NCBI GenBank assembly: GCA_965603285.1
Contig: CBFDCK010000001.1
Span: 21,162 to 85,161, forward strand
Direction: 5' to 3'
Length of the DNA: 64,000 nt
DNA from: JAUWPO01 sp965603285
GTDB lineage: Bacteria > Chloroflexota > Anaerolineae > Anaerolineales > UBA4823
Position numbers and translations under genes: made by a program. Numbering within the stretch: the stretch's first letter is position 1; every line of letters starts with the position of its first letter. Below are positions 18,518-27,549 of the stretch, in pieces. Below the pieces are notes generated by a model that saw only the letters and a list, made by a program, of their open reading frames with translations, searched no databases and was not told the origin of the DNA.

Positions 18518-19792
18518 ATGAAACGTATCGCTCCTTTAAAAGTAAAAGCGATTGTCCTAGTGTTTGGAATAACACTTGCAGCCTGTTCGACATCTGGAAA
18601 AACGCCATCAGGAATAACAAATCCTGACCTGGTTGCGGAAGCCGAAGTTACATCAGCAGTTAACCAACAGGGCGCTCCGCTGACGACCATGACTGCAGAG
18701 CCAACGTATAGATTGAAGGAAACATCAACTCAACCCCCAAATATAACGCTGGCGACAAATAATACCCTGCCGGAACATGTGGATTTACGTTCATTCCAGG
18801 ATGACCTTGTGCGGCTGTATGAAAAGGCAAGCCCTGGAGTTGTATCGATCCGTGTTCTCTCCCTGGATGGGGGTACCCTAGGTTCCGGTTTTGTATACGA
18901 TAAGGACGGTCATATCGTCACTAATTATCACGTCGTGCGGACCGAATCTGATGTGGAGGTGACTTTTTCAACGGGTACTAAGACGAACGCTAGAATAATT
19001 GGAGTGGATCCGGATTCAGACCTGGCTGTATTAAAGGTGGATATACCATTCCAGGAGCTTGTCCCGCTCCCTTTGGGTGATTCTGACGAGGTAAAGGTTG
19101 GACAATTTGCAGCAGCTATCGGCAACCCGTTTGGATTGGAAGGAGCGATGACGTTCGGTATCGTTTCCGGAACGGGGCGTATATTACAATCCCTATCATC
19201 TGCATATGGCAAAAGCAGCACTTCAGTGGTTGAAACCATCCAAACAGATGCAGCAATAAACCCAGGGAACTCCGGAGGTCCGCTGCTTAATTTGGACGGT
19301 GAGGTGATCGGTATCAACGAATCGATTGCCACAAGTGGGGCTGACCGACATTATTTTGGAGTCGGTTTTGCGATTTCCATAAATTTTGTTAAGCGGATTG
19401 CTTCAGCATTGATCCAGGAGGGAGAGTTCATCTATCCATATTTAGGGATTTCAAGTGTCGATGAACTGAGCATTTTTACGCAGGAAGCTTTAGGTTTGTC
19501 GCGTTCGAGTGGTGTTTACATCACCGATGTGATGCCGGATGGACCGGCTGACCAGGCTGGACTTCAGGCGGGCACTCAGGAAACGGATGTTCAAGGCGTC
19601 CGCGCGGGTGGGGATTTGATATATGAGATTGACGTTCATCCTGTAAACGACTTTAATGAATTGATCAACTACTTGATAAAAAATAAGAGTCCAGGAGATG
19701 AGGTCGAATTGACAGTTCTGCGGGGAGATCAAGTGATTAAAATTGTAGTCATTCTGGGCAGACGTCCTATCGAGGAAATCGAAGAACGCTAG
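18518..19792 (+). CDS. HtrA/DegP-family serine protease, lipoprotein
   Basis: A 424-residue secreted protease. The N-terminus has a lipoprotein signal ending in the lipobox LAAC (Cys about residue 23). The trypsin-like domain contains the catalytic triad: His in IVTNYHVV, Asp in DPDSDLAVLKVD and Ser in NPGNSGGPLLN. One C-terminal PDZ domain (residues about 310-415, with GVYITDVMPDGPADQAG) binds unfolded C-termini. It should act in cell-envelope protein quality control, anchored to the membrane. A low-complexity linker between residues 25 and 85 separates the anchor from the protease. It is transcribed alone after a terminator-like hairpin. Confidence 0.92.
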   Translation: MKRIAPLKVKAIVLVFGITLAACSTSGKTPSGITNPDLVAEAEVTSAVNQQGAPLTTMTAEPTYRLKETSTQPPNITLATNNTLPEHVDLRSFQDDLVRLYEKASPGVVSIRVLSLDGGTLGSGFVYDKDGHIVTNYHVVRTESDVEVTFSTGTKTNARIIGVDPDSDLAVLKVDIPFQELVPLPLGDSDEVKVGQFAAAIGNPFGLEGAMTFGIVSGTGRILQSLSSAYGKSSTSVVETIQTDAAINPGNSGGPLLNLDGEVIGINESIATSGADRHYFGVGFAISINFVKRIASALIQEGEFIYPYLGISSVDELSIFTQEALGLSRSSGVYITDVMPDGPADQAGLQAGTQETDVQGVRAGGDLIYEIDVHPVNDFNELINYLIKNKSPGDEVELTVLRGDQVIKIVVILGRRPIEEIEER

Positions 19793-19939
19793 AAATTGAT
19801 CTTATAAAAGTAGAGAAATGTGGAGTGCATGTCAATCCAAATCCGATTTATGTAATGGTTCATTCAAGGTATTATTTCTATCAAACGGTAAGCGGTCGTT
19901 ACCGCGTTAATTCAAGTGACTCAAGGAGGTTAAGGTACC

Positions 19940-21040
19940 ATGATAACTGACCGAGATCTAAGAGAGTTGTTGAGCTACGAGGCGAAGCACGCTGTCCTGA
20001 GCGTATACTTAAATACCGATCCGGTGGATGGGAGTCCTGAGACATTCAAACTCCATTTGCGTAGTATGTTGAAGGAAATCGATCTACCCGAAGATGTCCT
20101 TGCAGTGACACGGTTTTTTGACTTCGAACACGATTGGTCTGGAAAGAGCGTCGCGGTTTTTTCCTGTGCGCCGGAAGAATATTTCGAAGCCTATTCATTG
20201 GCAGTTGCGGTGCGAAGCCGGGTGCGGACAGATTTGCGACCATATGTGAAACCGCTAGCTGATGTTTTTGATTCATACGGCGGATACGGTGTCGTATTGG
20301 TTGATAAGCAAGAGGCGCGCCTGTTCTACTTCAACCTGGGTGAATTGCAAGAGCATAAGGACGTGACGGGAGAGAGTGTGCGCAGGACGAAGCGGGGCGG
20401 CGGTTCGCAATTTGCCAGACGGCGAGGAGGTACGGCTGGGCAGACCGATTATGTTGATGAGTTAACCGAGCGGAACATCAAGGAAGCGGTTGATAGTGCG
20501 GCTCGATTTTTTTCAGCGAACAATATTCGGAGGGTCATGATTGGTGGCAGCGAAGACAATGTCGCCCAATTTCGAAGCTTGCTGCCTAAATCCTGGCAGA
20601 GCCTGGTCGTAGGCGTTTTCCCAATCAGTATGACCGCCAGTCACAGCGAAGTTCTGGAGTGCGCGATGGAGGTCGGTGCAGAAGCGGAATATCACCGGGA
20701 AGCTCTGCTTGCCAATACCGTGGTGACAAACGCCGCCAAAGGTCGCGGGGGCGTGATTGACCTTGAGGATACTCTAAATGCGATTCACGAGGGTCGCGTA
20801 CAAACGCTGCTCATCAGAGATGGCTTTCGAGCGCCAGGGGGGCAATGCACGAGCTGCGGTTATTTATCTGCTGGGACCATTGTTGTGTGTCCATACTGCG
20901 GGGGCGAGGTGGACCAAATTCCGGATGCCGTCGAACTGGCAGTACGTCGTGTTATGCAAACGGGCGGCGAAGTCGAAGTCCTGCCCAGCGACCAGGATGT
21001 GGGTGAGTTTGACCAGATCGGAGCTTTATTACGCTATTGA
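19940..21040 (+). CDS. Bacterial archaeo-eukaryotic release-factor-like protein (baeRF family, zinc ribbon)
   Basis: A 366-residue protein with the layout of aRF1/eRF1-like bacterial proteins. A basic, glycine-rich loop KRGGGSQFARRRGG (151-164) takes the place where true release factors have GGQ. It is followed by the strand IRRVMIGGS (196-204) and a Pelota/eRF1 C-domain-like region with TVVTNAAKGRGG. A zinc ribbon C303-x2-C306...C317-x2-C320 lies near the end. Families like this are proposed to act in ribosome rescue; no bacterial function is proven. A strong Shine-Dalgarno (AAGGAGG) precedes the ATG, and a clear terminator follows at 21077. Confidence 0.75.
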   Translation: MITDRDLRELLSYEAKHAVLSVYLNTDPVDGSPETFKLHLRSMLKEIDLPEDVLAVTRFFDFEHDWSGKSVAVFSCAPEEYFEAYSLAVAVRSRVRTDLRPYVKPLADVFDSYGGYGVVLVDKQEARLFYFNLGELQEHKDVTGESVRRTKRGGGSQFARRRGGTAGQTDYVDELTERNIKEAVDSAARFFSANNIRRVMIGGSEDNVAQFRSLLPKSWQSLVVGVFPISMTASHSEVLECAMEVGAEAEYHREALLANTVVTNAAKGRGGVIDLEDTLNAIHEGRVQTLLIRDGFRAPGGQCTSCGYLSAGTIVVCPYCGGEVDQIPDAVELAVRRVMQTGGEVEVLPSDQDVGEFDQIGALLRY

Positions 21041-21076
21041 TCGGTTTGGTTATGGGTATGCTGTACTTACCAACAG

Positions 21077-21120
21077 GGGCTGTCTAAAAAGAGTGATTAG
21101 ACAGCCCGCTTTTCTTTCTT
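21077..21120 (+). terminator. Rho-independent terminator after the baeRF gene
   Basis: An 11-base perfect stem (GGGCTGTCTAA, 21077-21087, with its complement at 21097-21107) with a 9-base loop is followed by a T-rich tract. It ends transcription of the release-factor-like gene 37 bases after its stop codon and faces the convergent methyltransferase gene. Confidence 0.85.
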
Positions 21121-21168
21121 AAATGTGCCTGGCAATTGCAGTCAGTCACTTGCGATGAAAAAATTTGG

Positions 21169-21903
21169 TCAGATTTTAGATGCCAGTATTATCAGATTGG
21201 GCGAACCCTGCTGGTGGGGTGACTGGTCGTAGTTGCCGTATGTATTGTTTATGATAAAACCAGCGTTTTGAATCTCTGCCAGATAATCTCTGGTGGAGAT
21301 CAGGTTATGCTTGATCTGAGTGCTTGATCGTTCGATCCCTCCATCCGGCAGCAGGTGGTCGTAGTGCCATTGGACAGTGATGAAGTGATCGGAGCGTTCC
21401 CAACTGCTGCTAACCTGAACCGGTTCACCATCTAATGGATGAGGGAAGATTTCTTCCACTTCGAGTTCGCTGCGCTCAGGAAGATGCTTGAGAGTTGTGG
21501 GATTCGGTAAACTCAGGGCAAACACACCATCTTCATGCAGGTGAAAACGTACGCCTGAGAGGGTGCGACGGCGGGTTTTGTTAGAGAAGGAGCTGTATGT
21601 ATTGCACGGCGCAATGATCAAGCTGAAATGAAGGTCAAAATGGAATGCGGCAGTGTCAGCCTGCAAGATGTGCGTGTACTTTTTTTGGTCAGGCGTAATA
21701 CGGCTCCGTAGGAGAGCTAACACACCCCGCTCGTTGTCAATTCCATAAACCTGTCTCCCGCTTTGAGCCATAGGCAGCAATACCCGTCCAGTCCCACAAC
21801 CCAGCTCCAGGATGGGACCAGTGGACTGTCTGGCGAGTTCCTGCCAGAAGGAAATATCTTCTGAATAAAATCCGAGGTGGATGTTTTGGAGAGAGACGGA
21901 CAT
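21169..21903 (-). CDS. Class I SAM-dependent methyltransferase
   Basis: A 244-residue protein with the SAM-binding motif ILELGCGTGRVLLPMA (motif I, residues about 31-46), an acidic residue at the end of strand 2 (VYGIDNERG) and an IIAPCNTYSSF post-motif. The fold is complete, but the acceptor is unknown. The gene is convergent with the baeRF gene and divergent from the tRNA-Pro gene. No operon partner is evident. Confidence 0.85.
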   Translation of the reverse strand: MSVSLQNIHLGFYSEDISFWQELARQSTGPILELGCGTGRVLLPMAQSGRQVYGIDNERGVLALLRSRITPDQKKYTHILQADTAAFHFDLHFSLIIAPCNTYSSFSNKTRRRTLSGVRFHLHEDGVFALSLPNPTTLKHLPERSELEVEEIFPHPLDGEPVQVSSSWERSDHFITVQWHYDHLLPDGGIERSSTQIKHNLISTRDYLAEIQNAGFIINNTYGNYDQSPHQQGSPNLIILASKI

Positions 21904-21967
21904 CTAATATCCCGGACATCTAAAATCCTTGACGATTACAACCAGTTAGCATTATACTCAATCCGCT

Positions 21968-22043
21968 CGGGGCGTAGCGCAGTCCGGTTTAGCGCACCGC
22001 GTTTGGGACGCGGGGGTCGGCGGTTCAAATCCGCCCGCCCCGA
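21968..22043 (+). tRNA. tRNA-Pro (anticodon TGG)
   Basis: A full cloverleaf is visible: acceptor CGGGGCG paired with CGCCCCG, D stem GCGC/GCGC, anticodon stem CCGCG/CGCGG with loop TTTGGGA (anticodon TGG), variable loop GGGTC and T arm GGCGG-TTCAAAT-CCGCC. The discriminator is A and no CCA is encoded. It reads proline CCN codons. Confidence 0.96.
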
Positions 22044-22129
22044 CTTTTATTAATTCCCGCGGGGTCTAGTTGTTCTTATCAAATCATTTTAGGCATCGTT
22101 TCATCATCTGGGAGTATTGAGGGATACTA

Positions 22130-22441
22130 ATGGCAAAGGTTAAATACGATGGTGTCGTGGTGGCAGTCCATTATTCGTCCGATAACCAGGTGGATTGGGT
22201 GCGCACCTTTTTACGGCGGGGTCCTATATTTTCGGATCGCGTCATGTTGGATCGCCAGGCTCTGGTTGAGCATTTGGAATCCGGCAAGAAATACATGGTC
22301 GGAAAACGGGTGCCTTATATGGCGGGCTTGTTCGAGGTTTCCGAACCGCTACGAGTGATCAAAACGGAGGACGATTTCGTTCTGGTTACGGGGGACAGTC
22401 CAGCTAAGCAGGACAATTTGGAAGGTATCCCAATCATCTAA
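22130..22441 (+). CDS. Conserved-looking hypothetical protein (103 aa)
   Basis: A small soluble protein beginning MAKVKYDGVVVAVHY, with alternating beta strands and helices (VDWVRTFLRRGPIF, LVEHLESGKKYMVGKR). No catalytic motif or signal peptide is visible, and I do not recognise the family. It starts 87 bases after tRNA-Pro and is followed after 18 bases by a GT2 gene that uses a GTG start, so the two may be cotranscribed. Confidence 0.7.
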   Translation: MAKVKYDGVVVAVHYSSDNQVDWVRTFLRRGPIFSDRVMLDRQALVEHLESGKKYMVGKRVPYMAGLFEVSEPLRVIKTEDDFVLVTGDSPAKQDNLEGIPII

Positions 22442-22459
22442 AATTGGGACCTGGCTACG

Positions 22460-23209
22460 GTGTTAAATCCATTTCTCTCGATTATTATTCCAGCACATAA
22501 CGAGGAAAACCGCCTGCAGAGAACGCTGCAGCAGGTGGGTGAATTTGCGCAATCCCAAAACTACTCTGTTGAGGTCCTGGTTGTAGAGAATGGAAGCCAG
22601 GACCGCACTCTGGAGATTGCACGAACGTTTGCGATCGAACGCCCTCAATTTCATGTCTTCCACATTGATGAGCGCGGCAAAGGGCTGGCTGTCAAACGAG
22701 GGATGCTTGAGGCGCGGGGTGAATATCGCTTCATGTGTGACGCCGACCTCTCGATGCCCATCAACGAGATCAAACGTTTCATTCCTCCAGTTTTGACCGA
22801 GTTCGATGTCGCGATCGCCTCGCGGGAAGCCCAGGGCGCAGTGCGCTACAACGAGCCCTTCTACCGGCACATAGGCGGACGGGGGATCAATGCCATGATC
22901 CGCTTACTGGCTTTACCGGGTTTGCATGATACACAGTGTGGTTTTAAGTGTTTCCGTGCTGATGTGGTCGATGATTTATTTGGACACCAGACGATGGTAG
23001 GCTGGTCGTTCGATGTTGAACTGCTTTATATCGCCCGCATGCGCGGATATCGAATCATTGAAATCCCAATTCCGTGGTATTTCAACTCCGAGACCAAACT
23101 CAATGCAATCCAGGACGCAGTTATTATTGGTCGGGATGTCCTGACTATTCGGCGCAACGCAGCAAGCGAAATCTATGATCGCTCACTACCTGAAGAGAGA
23201 GATTCTTAA
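22460..23209 (+). CDS. GT2 glycosyltransferase, dolichyl/polyprenyl-phosphate sugar synthase type
   Basis: A 249-residue GT-A enzyme starting at a GTG (LNPFLSIIIPAHNEE). Motifs: IIIPAHNEENRLQRTL at the N-terminus, VENGSQDRTLEIA, the DXD-like CDADLSMPINEI and the GWSFDVELLYIAR acceptor motif with the catalytic aspartate. This layout matches Alg5/DPM-type transferases that load a sugar onto polyprenyl phosphate. Products could feed GT39-type enzymes such as those in the first 3.4 kb, but they are 19 kb away. No C-terminal membrane helices are present. Confidence 0.87.
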   Translation: MLNPFLSIIIPAHNEENRLQRTLQQVGEFAQSQNYSVEVLVVENGSQDRTLEIARTFAIERPQFHVFHIDERGKGLAVKRGMLEARGEYRFMCDADLSMPINEIKRFIPPVLTEFDVAIASREAQGAVRYNEPFYRHIGGRGINAMIRLLALPGLHDTQCGFKCFRADVVDDLFGHQTMVGWSFDVELLYIARMRGYRIIEIPIPWYFNSETKLNAIQDAVIIGRDVLTIRRNAASEIYDRSLPEERDS

Positions 23210-23311
23210 CCTGCACGCAGTTTAACCTGATTGTAGCGGAGGGCTGCGTTTCAGAATTAAATTCCGTCACCTTCATATTGACAGACTATCAGACTTTTTG
23301 TAATTGACCGA

Positions 23312-23968
23312 ATGAGAAGAAAATTCCCCCTAGAATCTCTCCCCGCAAAACCTGACCTTGGTTTTGAAAGCGCGCTGTGGTCATCCGGTCTGGATAAAAT
23401 TGCCGGGATAGACGAAGCCGGGCGGGGGGCGCTGGCGGGTCCGGTCGCAGCGGCGGTATTGCTGCTTCCAGCGGATGATAGCGTTGCAGACCGATTGGAA
23501 GGCGTGCGCGATTCGAAGGTAATGACTCCTAAGGCACGTGAGTACTGGGGGGAGTTAATTATGGAAACTGCCCTGGATTGTGCGGTCGGATTTGCAACTC
23601 ATAAGGAGATTGATGAAATTGGAATCCTGCCTGCTACCCGTTTGGCGATCGGGCGCGCGCTTGGCCTTTTACAATTTACCCCACAGTATCTCCTGATCGA
23701 TTATATTGAGTTAAAGGAGTACTCCATCGCTCAAACTTCACTCGTCAAGGGAGATGCGCGCTCTTTGAGCATTGCGGGGGCTTCGATCTTGGCCAAGACG
23801 AGTCGTGATGACATGATGCGCCAATTTGGTGATCGTTATCCGGGTTATGGATTTGCAGCCAACAAGGGCTATGGAACGAGGACACACCGGGAGGCTCTGA
23901 TGAGCCTGGGAACGTGTCCAATTCATCGGAAGAGTTTCAGATTACAGGGAATAAGGGATAAGGGGTAG
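23312..23968 (+). CDS. rnhB: Ribonuclease HII
   Basis: A 218-residue RNase HII removing RNA from RNA-DNA hybrids and single ribonucleotides. The first catalytic motif IAGIDEAGRGALAGPV is near residue 30, with the conserved Asp and Glu. Later parts include SKVMTPKAREYW, LIDYIELKEY with an acidic residue, and the GASILAKTSRDDMM motif carrying the last catalytic Asp. The C-terminal NKGYGTRTHREAL loop binds the junction. The gene is free-standing on the plus strand. Confidence 0.94.
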   Translation: MRRKFPLESLPAKPDLGFESALWSSGLDKIAGIDEAGRGALAGPVAAAVLLLPADDSVADRLEGVRDSKVMTPKAREYWGELIMETALDCAVGFATHKEIDEIGILPATRLAIGRALGLLQFTPQYLLIDYIELKEYSIAQTSLVKGDARSLSIAGASILAKTSRDDMMRQFGDRYPGYGFAANKGYGTRTHREALMSLGTCPIHRKSFRLQGIRDKG

Positions 23969-24051
23969 CGGATCGGGGAGAAGCGGATTGTCTTTATACC
24001 TTATCCCATAGCCCCTGACCATTCCTGCCCAATATATTAAGGAGACGATAT

Positions 24052-25956
24052 ATGACTGATAAAAAGATAGGTCGCCAGTATGGTCTTTGGGACAGCCCAA
24101 TTTCTCCCATTAGTTTGGCACGCGTGATGAGTTTTGGGGATGTTGCTTGGGATGATAGCGGTAACCTGGTGTGGTTGGAGATGCGTTCTGACCGAGGGGT
24201 TTTGATGGTGCAGCCCCCGGATGGTGAGGCGATGCGCGAGCTTAACAGCGAGTTCTCTGTGCGTGCGAAGGTGGGATATGGTGGTGGCGATTTTTGCGTC
24301 GGGCATGGAAACGTATATTTCGTAGAAGCGGGATCGGGGAGAATTTACCGCCAGCCCTTGGCTTCGGGGGTTGCGCATCCAGTCACCCCGGCTTTCGGGA
24401 GTTCAGCTTCGCCAAAACTCTCACCGGATGGACGCTGGTTGATGTTCGTGCGTTCGTATGAAGAGCAGGATACGCTCGAAATTGTCGATGCAGGTGGGAA
24501 ATACTGGCCGCAGAAATTAGTCAGTGGTAATGATTTCTACATGCAGCCCGCGTGGCATCCTGAGGGTCAACGCATCGTATGGATCGCATGGAATCATCCC
24601 AACATGCCGTGGGATGGGACCCAACTGCACATAGGAAAGCTGCAGGTGGACGAGGGCTTTCTACCAACTCTGATAGAAGAGAAAACAGTGGCAGGAGACG
24701 TGGAGACCTCCATATTCCAGCCTGAGTTTTCCCCTGATGGTCGTTATCTTGCGTACGTAAATGATGAGACCGGATGGTGGCAGCTCTATTTGTACGATCT
24801 ATCCAGCGGCGAAGTACGCCAGGTTACGGATGCTCTGGCTGAACATGGGCATCCCGCCTGGATTCAGGGATTGCGAACTTACAATTTCGGCTCAGATGGC
24901 ACGACCTTGTTCTTCCTGCGCAACGAATCTGGTTTCATCTACCTCTGGCAAATCGACCTGTCCTCCGGTAAAGAGCAGCGACTGCTGTTGGATGGCGGAT
25001 ATACATTCCTGGATCAGATCAGCGTGAGAGAGGACTACCTGGCGCTGATAGCTTCGGGTGGGAGGCAGCCTCCTCGGGTTATCACCTATCGACCGGCGGA
25101 CGATGGATCCAGCGGTGATACACACGTTTGCCGGCGCGGGACTTCGGAGGAGCTGCCCGAGGACGCTTATTCAAAACCGGGGGCAATCGAATGGCTGGGC
25201 ATGGATGGGGGAACCGTGCATGGCCTGTATTATCCACCTCATAATGAACGTTTTGAGGGGGTGGGAACTCCGCCTCTGATTGTCCGTATTCACGGCGGTC
25301 CGACCAGTCAAACTCGAGATAAGTTCAATCTAACAGCACAATTTTTCACCAGCCGCGGTTACGCCGTATTGGAGGTGAATTATCGCGGCAGCACCGGCTA
25401 CGGGAGGGTGTATCGCGATAAACTGCGGGGCAATTGGGGGGTTTATGACGTAGAAGACGCTGTCAGCGGAGCCAGACACCTGGTAGAAGGGGGTTTGGTG
25501 GATGAAAATCGTTTGACGATCATGGGAGGCAGCGCCGGTGGTTTTACAGTGCTCAAGGCGCTGGAGGACTACCCAGGGTTCTTTACTGCCGGCATCTGCC
25601 TGTATGGAGTTTCCAACCAGTTCACCCTGGCTTCTGATACCCATAAGTTTGAAGCTCATTATTCAGATTCGCTGCTCGGTACGTTGCCGGAAACCTCTGA
25701 TCTTTACCGCGAGCGCTCCCCCATCTTTTTCGTCGACAAGATCCAGGATCCAATCGCTATCTTTCAGGGCGAAGATGATGTGGTGGTGCCGCGCCTCCAG
25801 TCGGACGAGGTGGTGGAATCGCTGCAGAAGCGGGGCGTGCCGCATGTGTACCACGTCTACCCGGGGGAGGGACATGGTTTTCGGAAATCCGAGACCATTG
25901 AGCATTTTTATAACGAGGTGGAGAAGTTCTTGCGGCAGTATGTGATTTTTTCTTGA
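24052..25956 (+). CDS. S9-family prolyl oligopeptidase-like peptidase
   Basis: A 634-residue protein with a beta-propeller half (residues 1-about 375, with repeats such as FSPDGRYLAYVNDE) and a C-terminal alpha/beta hydrolase half. The nucleophile serine is in IMGGSAGGFTVLKAL, the aspartate in FQGEDDVVVPRLQ and the histidine in YPGEGHGFRKSE. It should cleave short peptides, probably as a dipeptidyl or acylaminoacyl peptidase in the cytoplasm; no signal peptide is present. A good Shine-Dalgarno (AAGGAG) is 9 bases before the ATG. Confidence 0.9.
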   Translation: MTDKKIGRQYGLWDSPISPISLARVMSFGDVAWDDSGNLVWLEMRSDRGVLMVQPPDGEAMRELNSEFSVRAKVGYGGGDFCVGHGNVYFVEAGSGRIYRQPLASGVAHPVTPAFGSSASPKLSPDGRWLMFVRSYEEQDTLEIVDAGGKYWPQKLVSGNDFYMQPAWHPEGQRIVWIAWNHPNMPWDGTQLHIGKLQVDEGFLPTLIEEKTVAGDVETSIFQPEFSPDGRYLAYVNDETGWWQLYLYDLSSGEVRQVTDALAEHGHPAWIQGLRTYNFGSDGTTLFFLRNESGFIYLWQIDLSSGKEQRLLLDGGYTFLDQISVREDYLALIASGGRQPPRVITYRPADDGSSGDTHVCRRGTSEELPEDAYSKPGAIEWLGMDGGTVHGLYYPPHNERFEGVGTPPLIVRIHGGPTSQTRDKFNLTAQFFTSRGYAVLEVNYRGSTGYGRVYRDKLRGNWGVYDVEDAVSGARHLVEGGLVDENRLTIMGGSAGGFTVLKALEDYPGFFTAGICLYGVSNQFTLASDTHKFEAHYSDSLLGTLPETSDLYRERSPIFFVDKIQDPIAIFQGEDDVVVPRLQSDEVVESLQKRGVPHVYHVYPGEGHGFRKSETIEHFYNEVEKFLRQYVIFS

Positions 25957-25975
25957 TGTTCAAACTCTCGTACGA

Positions 25976-26150
25976 AACAATGAGATTCTTCACTCCATTC
26001 AAAATAATAGACCGGGTCGTGTCATTCCGTACGCAGTGATGAATCCCTGCAGCGATGGACGTATTGCTGCCTATGCTGGTATGAAATAGCGATATGCCTC
26101 AGGTTTTTCTTCACTCCTCTGGGCTCCGTTCAGAATGGCATCCCATAACT
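25976..26150. repeat. REP-like dispersed repeat block
   Basis: This intergenic block contains at least three copies of a short conserved motif in both orientations: a GAGATTCTTCACTCC form near 25982, its inverse (TGTCATTCCGTACGC) near 26019, and a CTCCGTTCAGAATGG form near 26127. A further copy lies at 27492. The arrangement resembles small non-coding palindromic repeats common in intergenic DNA of many bacteria. Confidence 0.55.
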
Positions 26151-26194
26151 TTTATATTGATAGTGTGCCAGCATCAAAATTGTTATACGGTGGT

Positions 26195-27106
26195 TTATCC
26201 GGCTGGTGGTGTGATGTCCGTCGATTCGTCAGCCGTTGACTCATCTCCCCCCTCAGGTACGATTTTTGAACCGAACATCGAAGCGTAAACCCTGGTAAAG
26301 ACCGCTCCGAAGAGAAATATCTGGGCGAATATATAAAATGCGATCAGCAGAACGGCTACTGCTCCGGCGGCCGCTACAGCAGAGGTAATGTTGCTGTAAG
26401 TGAAGTAGATCCCTAAAAGCCAACCGCCCAGCGCCATTAAAACTGCCGTCACGATTGAACCCACCCCCACATCTCCCCAGCCAATATCGACATCAGGTAG
26501 ATATTTATAAACCAGAGCAATCGAGATGGTCATCAACCCAAAAACAGCGATGAGAGTTATGAAAGAGACCGGGCTGCCTAGGTCAATATATGTCTGTAAG
26601 AATGAAACGATGATACTGGCTACCGTAGCAACTATCATCAAGAAGCCTAAGCCGATGACCATCAGGAAAGCCATCAGGCGGCTTTTTATCAAGGTAAGCG
26701 TCTCTTGTTTTTCAGCAACCGGGACCTTCCAGATCGTGTTGAGGGCGTACTGCAGTTGGAAGAATAGCATCGAGGCGGCGAAGATCAAGGCGATGTAGCC
26801 GATCAGGGTTGTTAAAGTCGAGCCCCCAGTCGTAGTTTGTGAGATACTTAGTACGGTCTCTTGAATATACTGGGCTGCTTCAGCACCTAAAGTGTTTTCG
26901 ACCCGCTTTATTATTTCACCGACCAGTGCCTGTACGTCGATGAACAATGAGGCGATGGTGAAGGCGATAAAGATTGCCGGAGCGAAGGAAAATAGGGAAT
27001 AGTAAGCCAGCGCAGCCGCTAATGTGCTCGGTCGTTCGGTGACCCAGATGTGATAGAGCTCCTTCAGGAATTTGATGATTGATTCAGATTTACTCATCGC
27101 GCTCAC
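26195..27106 (-). CDS. YihY/BrkB family inner-membrane protein
   Basis: A 303-residue protein with about six membrane helices. The family signature is seen in LAAALAYYSLFSFAPAIFIA near residue 28, the IGWGDVGVGSIVTAVLMALG segment, and the C-terminal AQIFLFGAVFTRVYA. Members were once called RNase BN by mistake; their role is not settled, with transport of a small solute proposed. The C-terminus is a soluble acidic tail. It is transcribed alone from the minus strand. Confidence 0.9.
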   Translation of the reverse strand: MSAMSKSESIIKFLKELYHIWVTERPSTLAAALAYYSLFSFAPAIFIAFTIASLFIDVQALVGEIIKRVENTLGAEAAQYIQETVLSISQTTTGGSTLTTLIGYIALIFAASMLFFQLQYALNTIWKVPVAEKQETLTLIKSRLMAFLMVIGLGFLMIVATVASIIVSFLQTYIDLGSPVSFITLIAVFGLMTISIALVYKYLPDVDIGWGDVGVGSIVTAVLMALGGWLLGIYFTYSNITSAVAAAGAVAVLLIAFYIFAQIFLFGAVFTRVYASMFGSKIVPEGGDESTADESTDITPPAG

Positions 27107-27320
27107 CTATCTTCTATTTGAAAAAAAATTATAAAAACCAATTCATGCCGTTTCGATTAGAAAATGCATCCTACCTTCACAGGTGCAACGCACTTATTGT
27201 ACTAGACTTCAATTTTAATCGCACTTGATATGATCCGGTGTGGTGATATCCTCATCGAGATAGACTCGATTGGGTAAATCATGCTGTTCTCATCCCGCCA
27301 TCTTAGTCGTGGTCTATGAG

Positions 27321-27437
27321 TTAAGTTCCCGGCGTGAGCACACCTACAGCACCGGCGACGGCCTCGATCCTAAGCGGCGTCTCGCCCCACAACTCGCCGC
27401 CCAGATGGATGAGCTGAGGTGGGTCGGTTTCGATAAT
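27321..27437 (-). pseudogene. C-terminal remnant of a diacylglycerol/lipid kinase (DagK/YegS-like)
   Basis: Translating the minus strand gives about 38 codons ending at TAA (27321-27323), with LGGELWGETPLRIEAVAG followed by VGVLTPGT. This matches the last beta strands of DagK-like lipid kinases, where a DGE and an ETP motif precede the end. The frame is closed just upstream, and a REP-like repeat abuts it at about 27492. No N-terminal kinase part is nearby, so this is a truncated relic. Confidence 0.55.
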
Positions 27438-27487
27438 GTAGGGTTAGATGTGTTACTGCTTTTGCTGGTACGAAATTGTGGCGCGTT

Positions 27488-27522
27488 ATGGGGATTCTTC
27501 GCTCCGTTCAGAATGACGATAA
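27488..27522. repeat. REP-like repeat copy
   Basis: The motif GATTCTTCGCTCCGTTCAGA lies here, the same element seen in the 25976-26150 block. It sits directly beside the truncated lipid-kinase remnant, suggesting that the insertion or recombination of these repeats helped break that gene. Confidence 0.55.
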
Positions 27523-27549
27523 GGGGCACGTCTCTTCGGAGATGCTAAT

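Noticed and set aside
20046..20276. Minus-strand frame inside the baeRF gene
   Set aside because: No start signal or motif, and the plus-strand gene has full domain structure.
25757..26002. Frame antiparallel to the end of the S9 peptidase gene
   Set aside because: Arg/Pro-rich with no family features; it is the complement of a clear catalytic domain.
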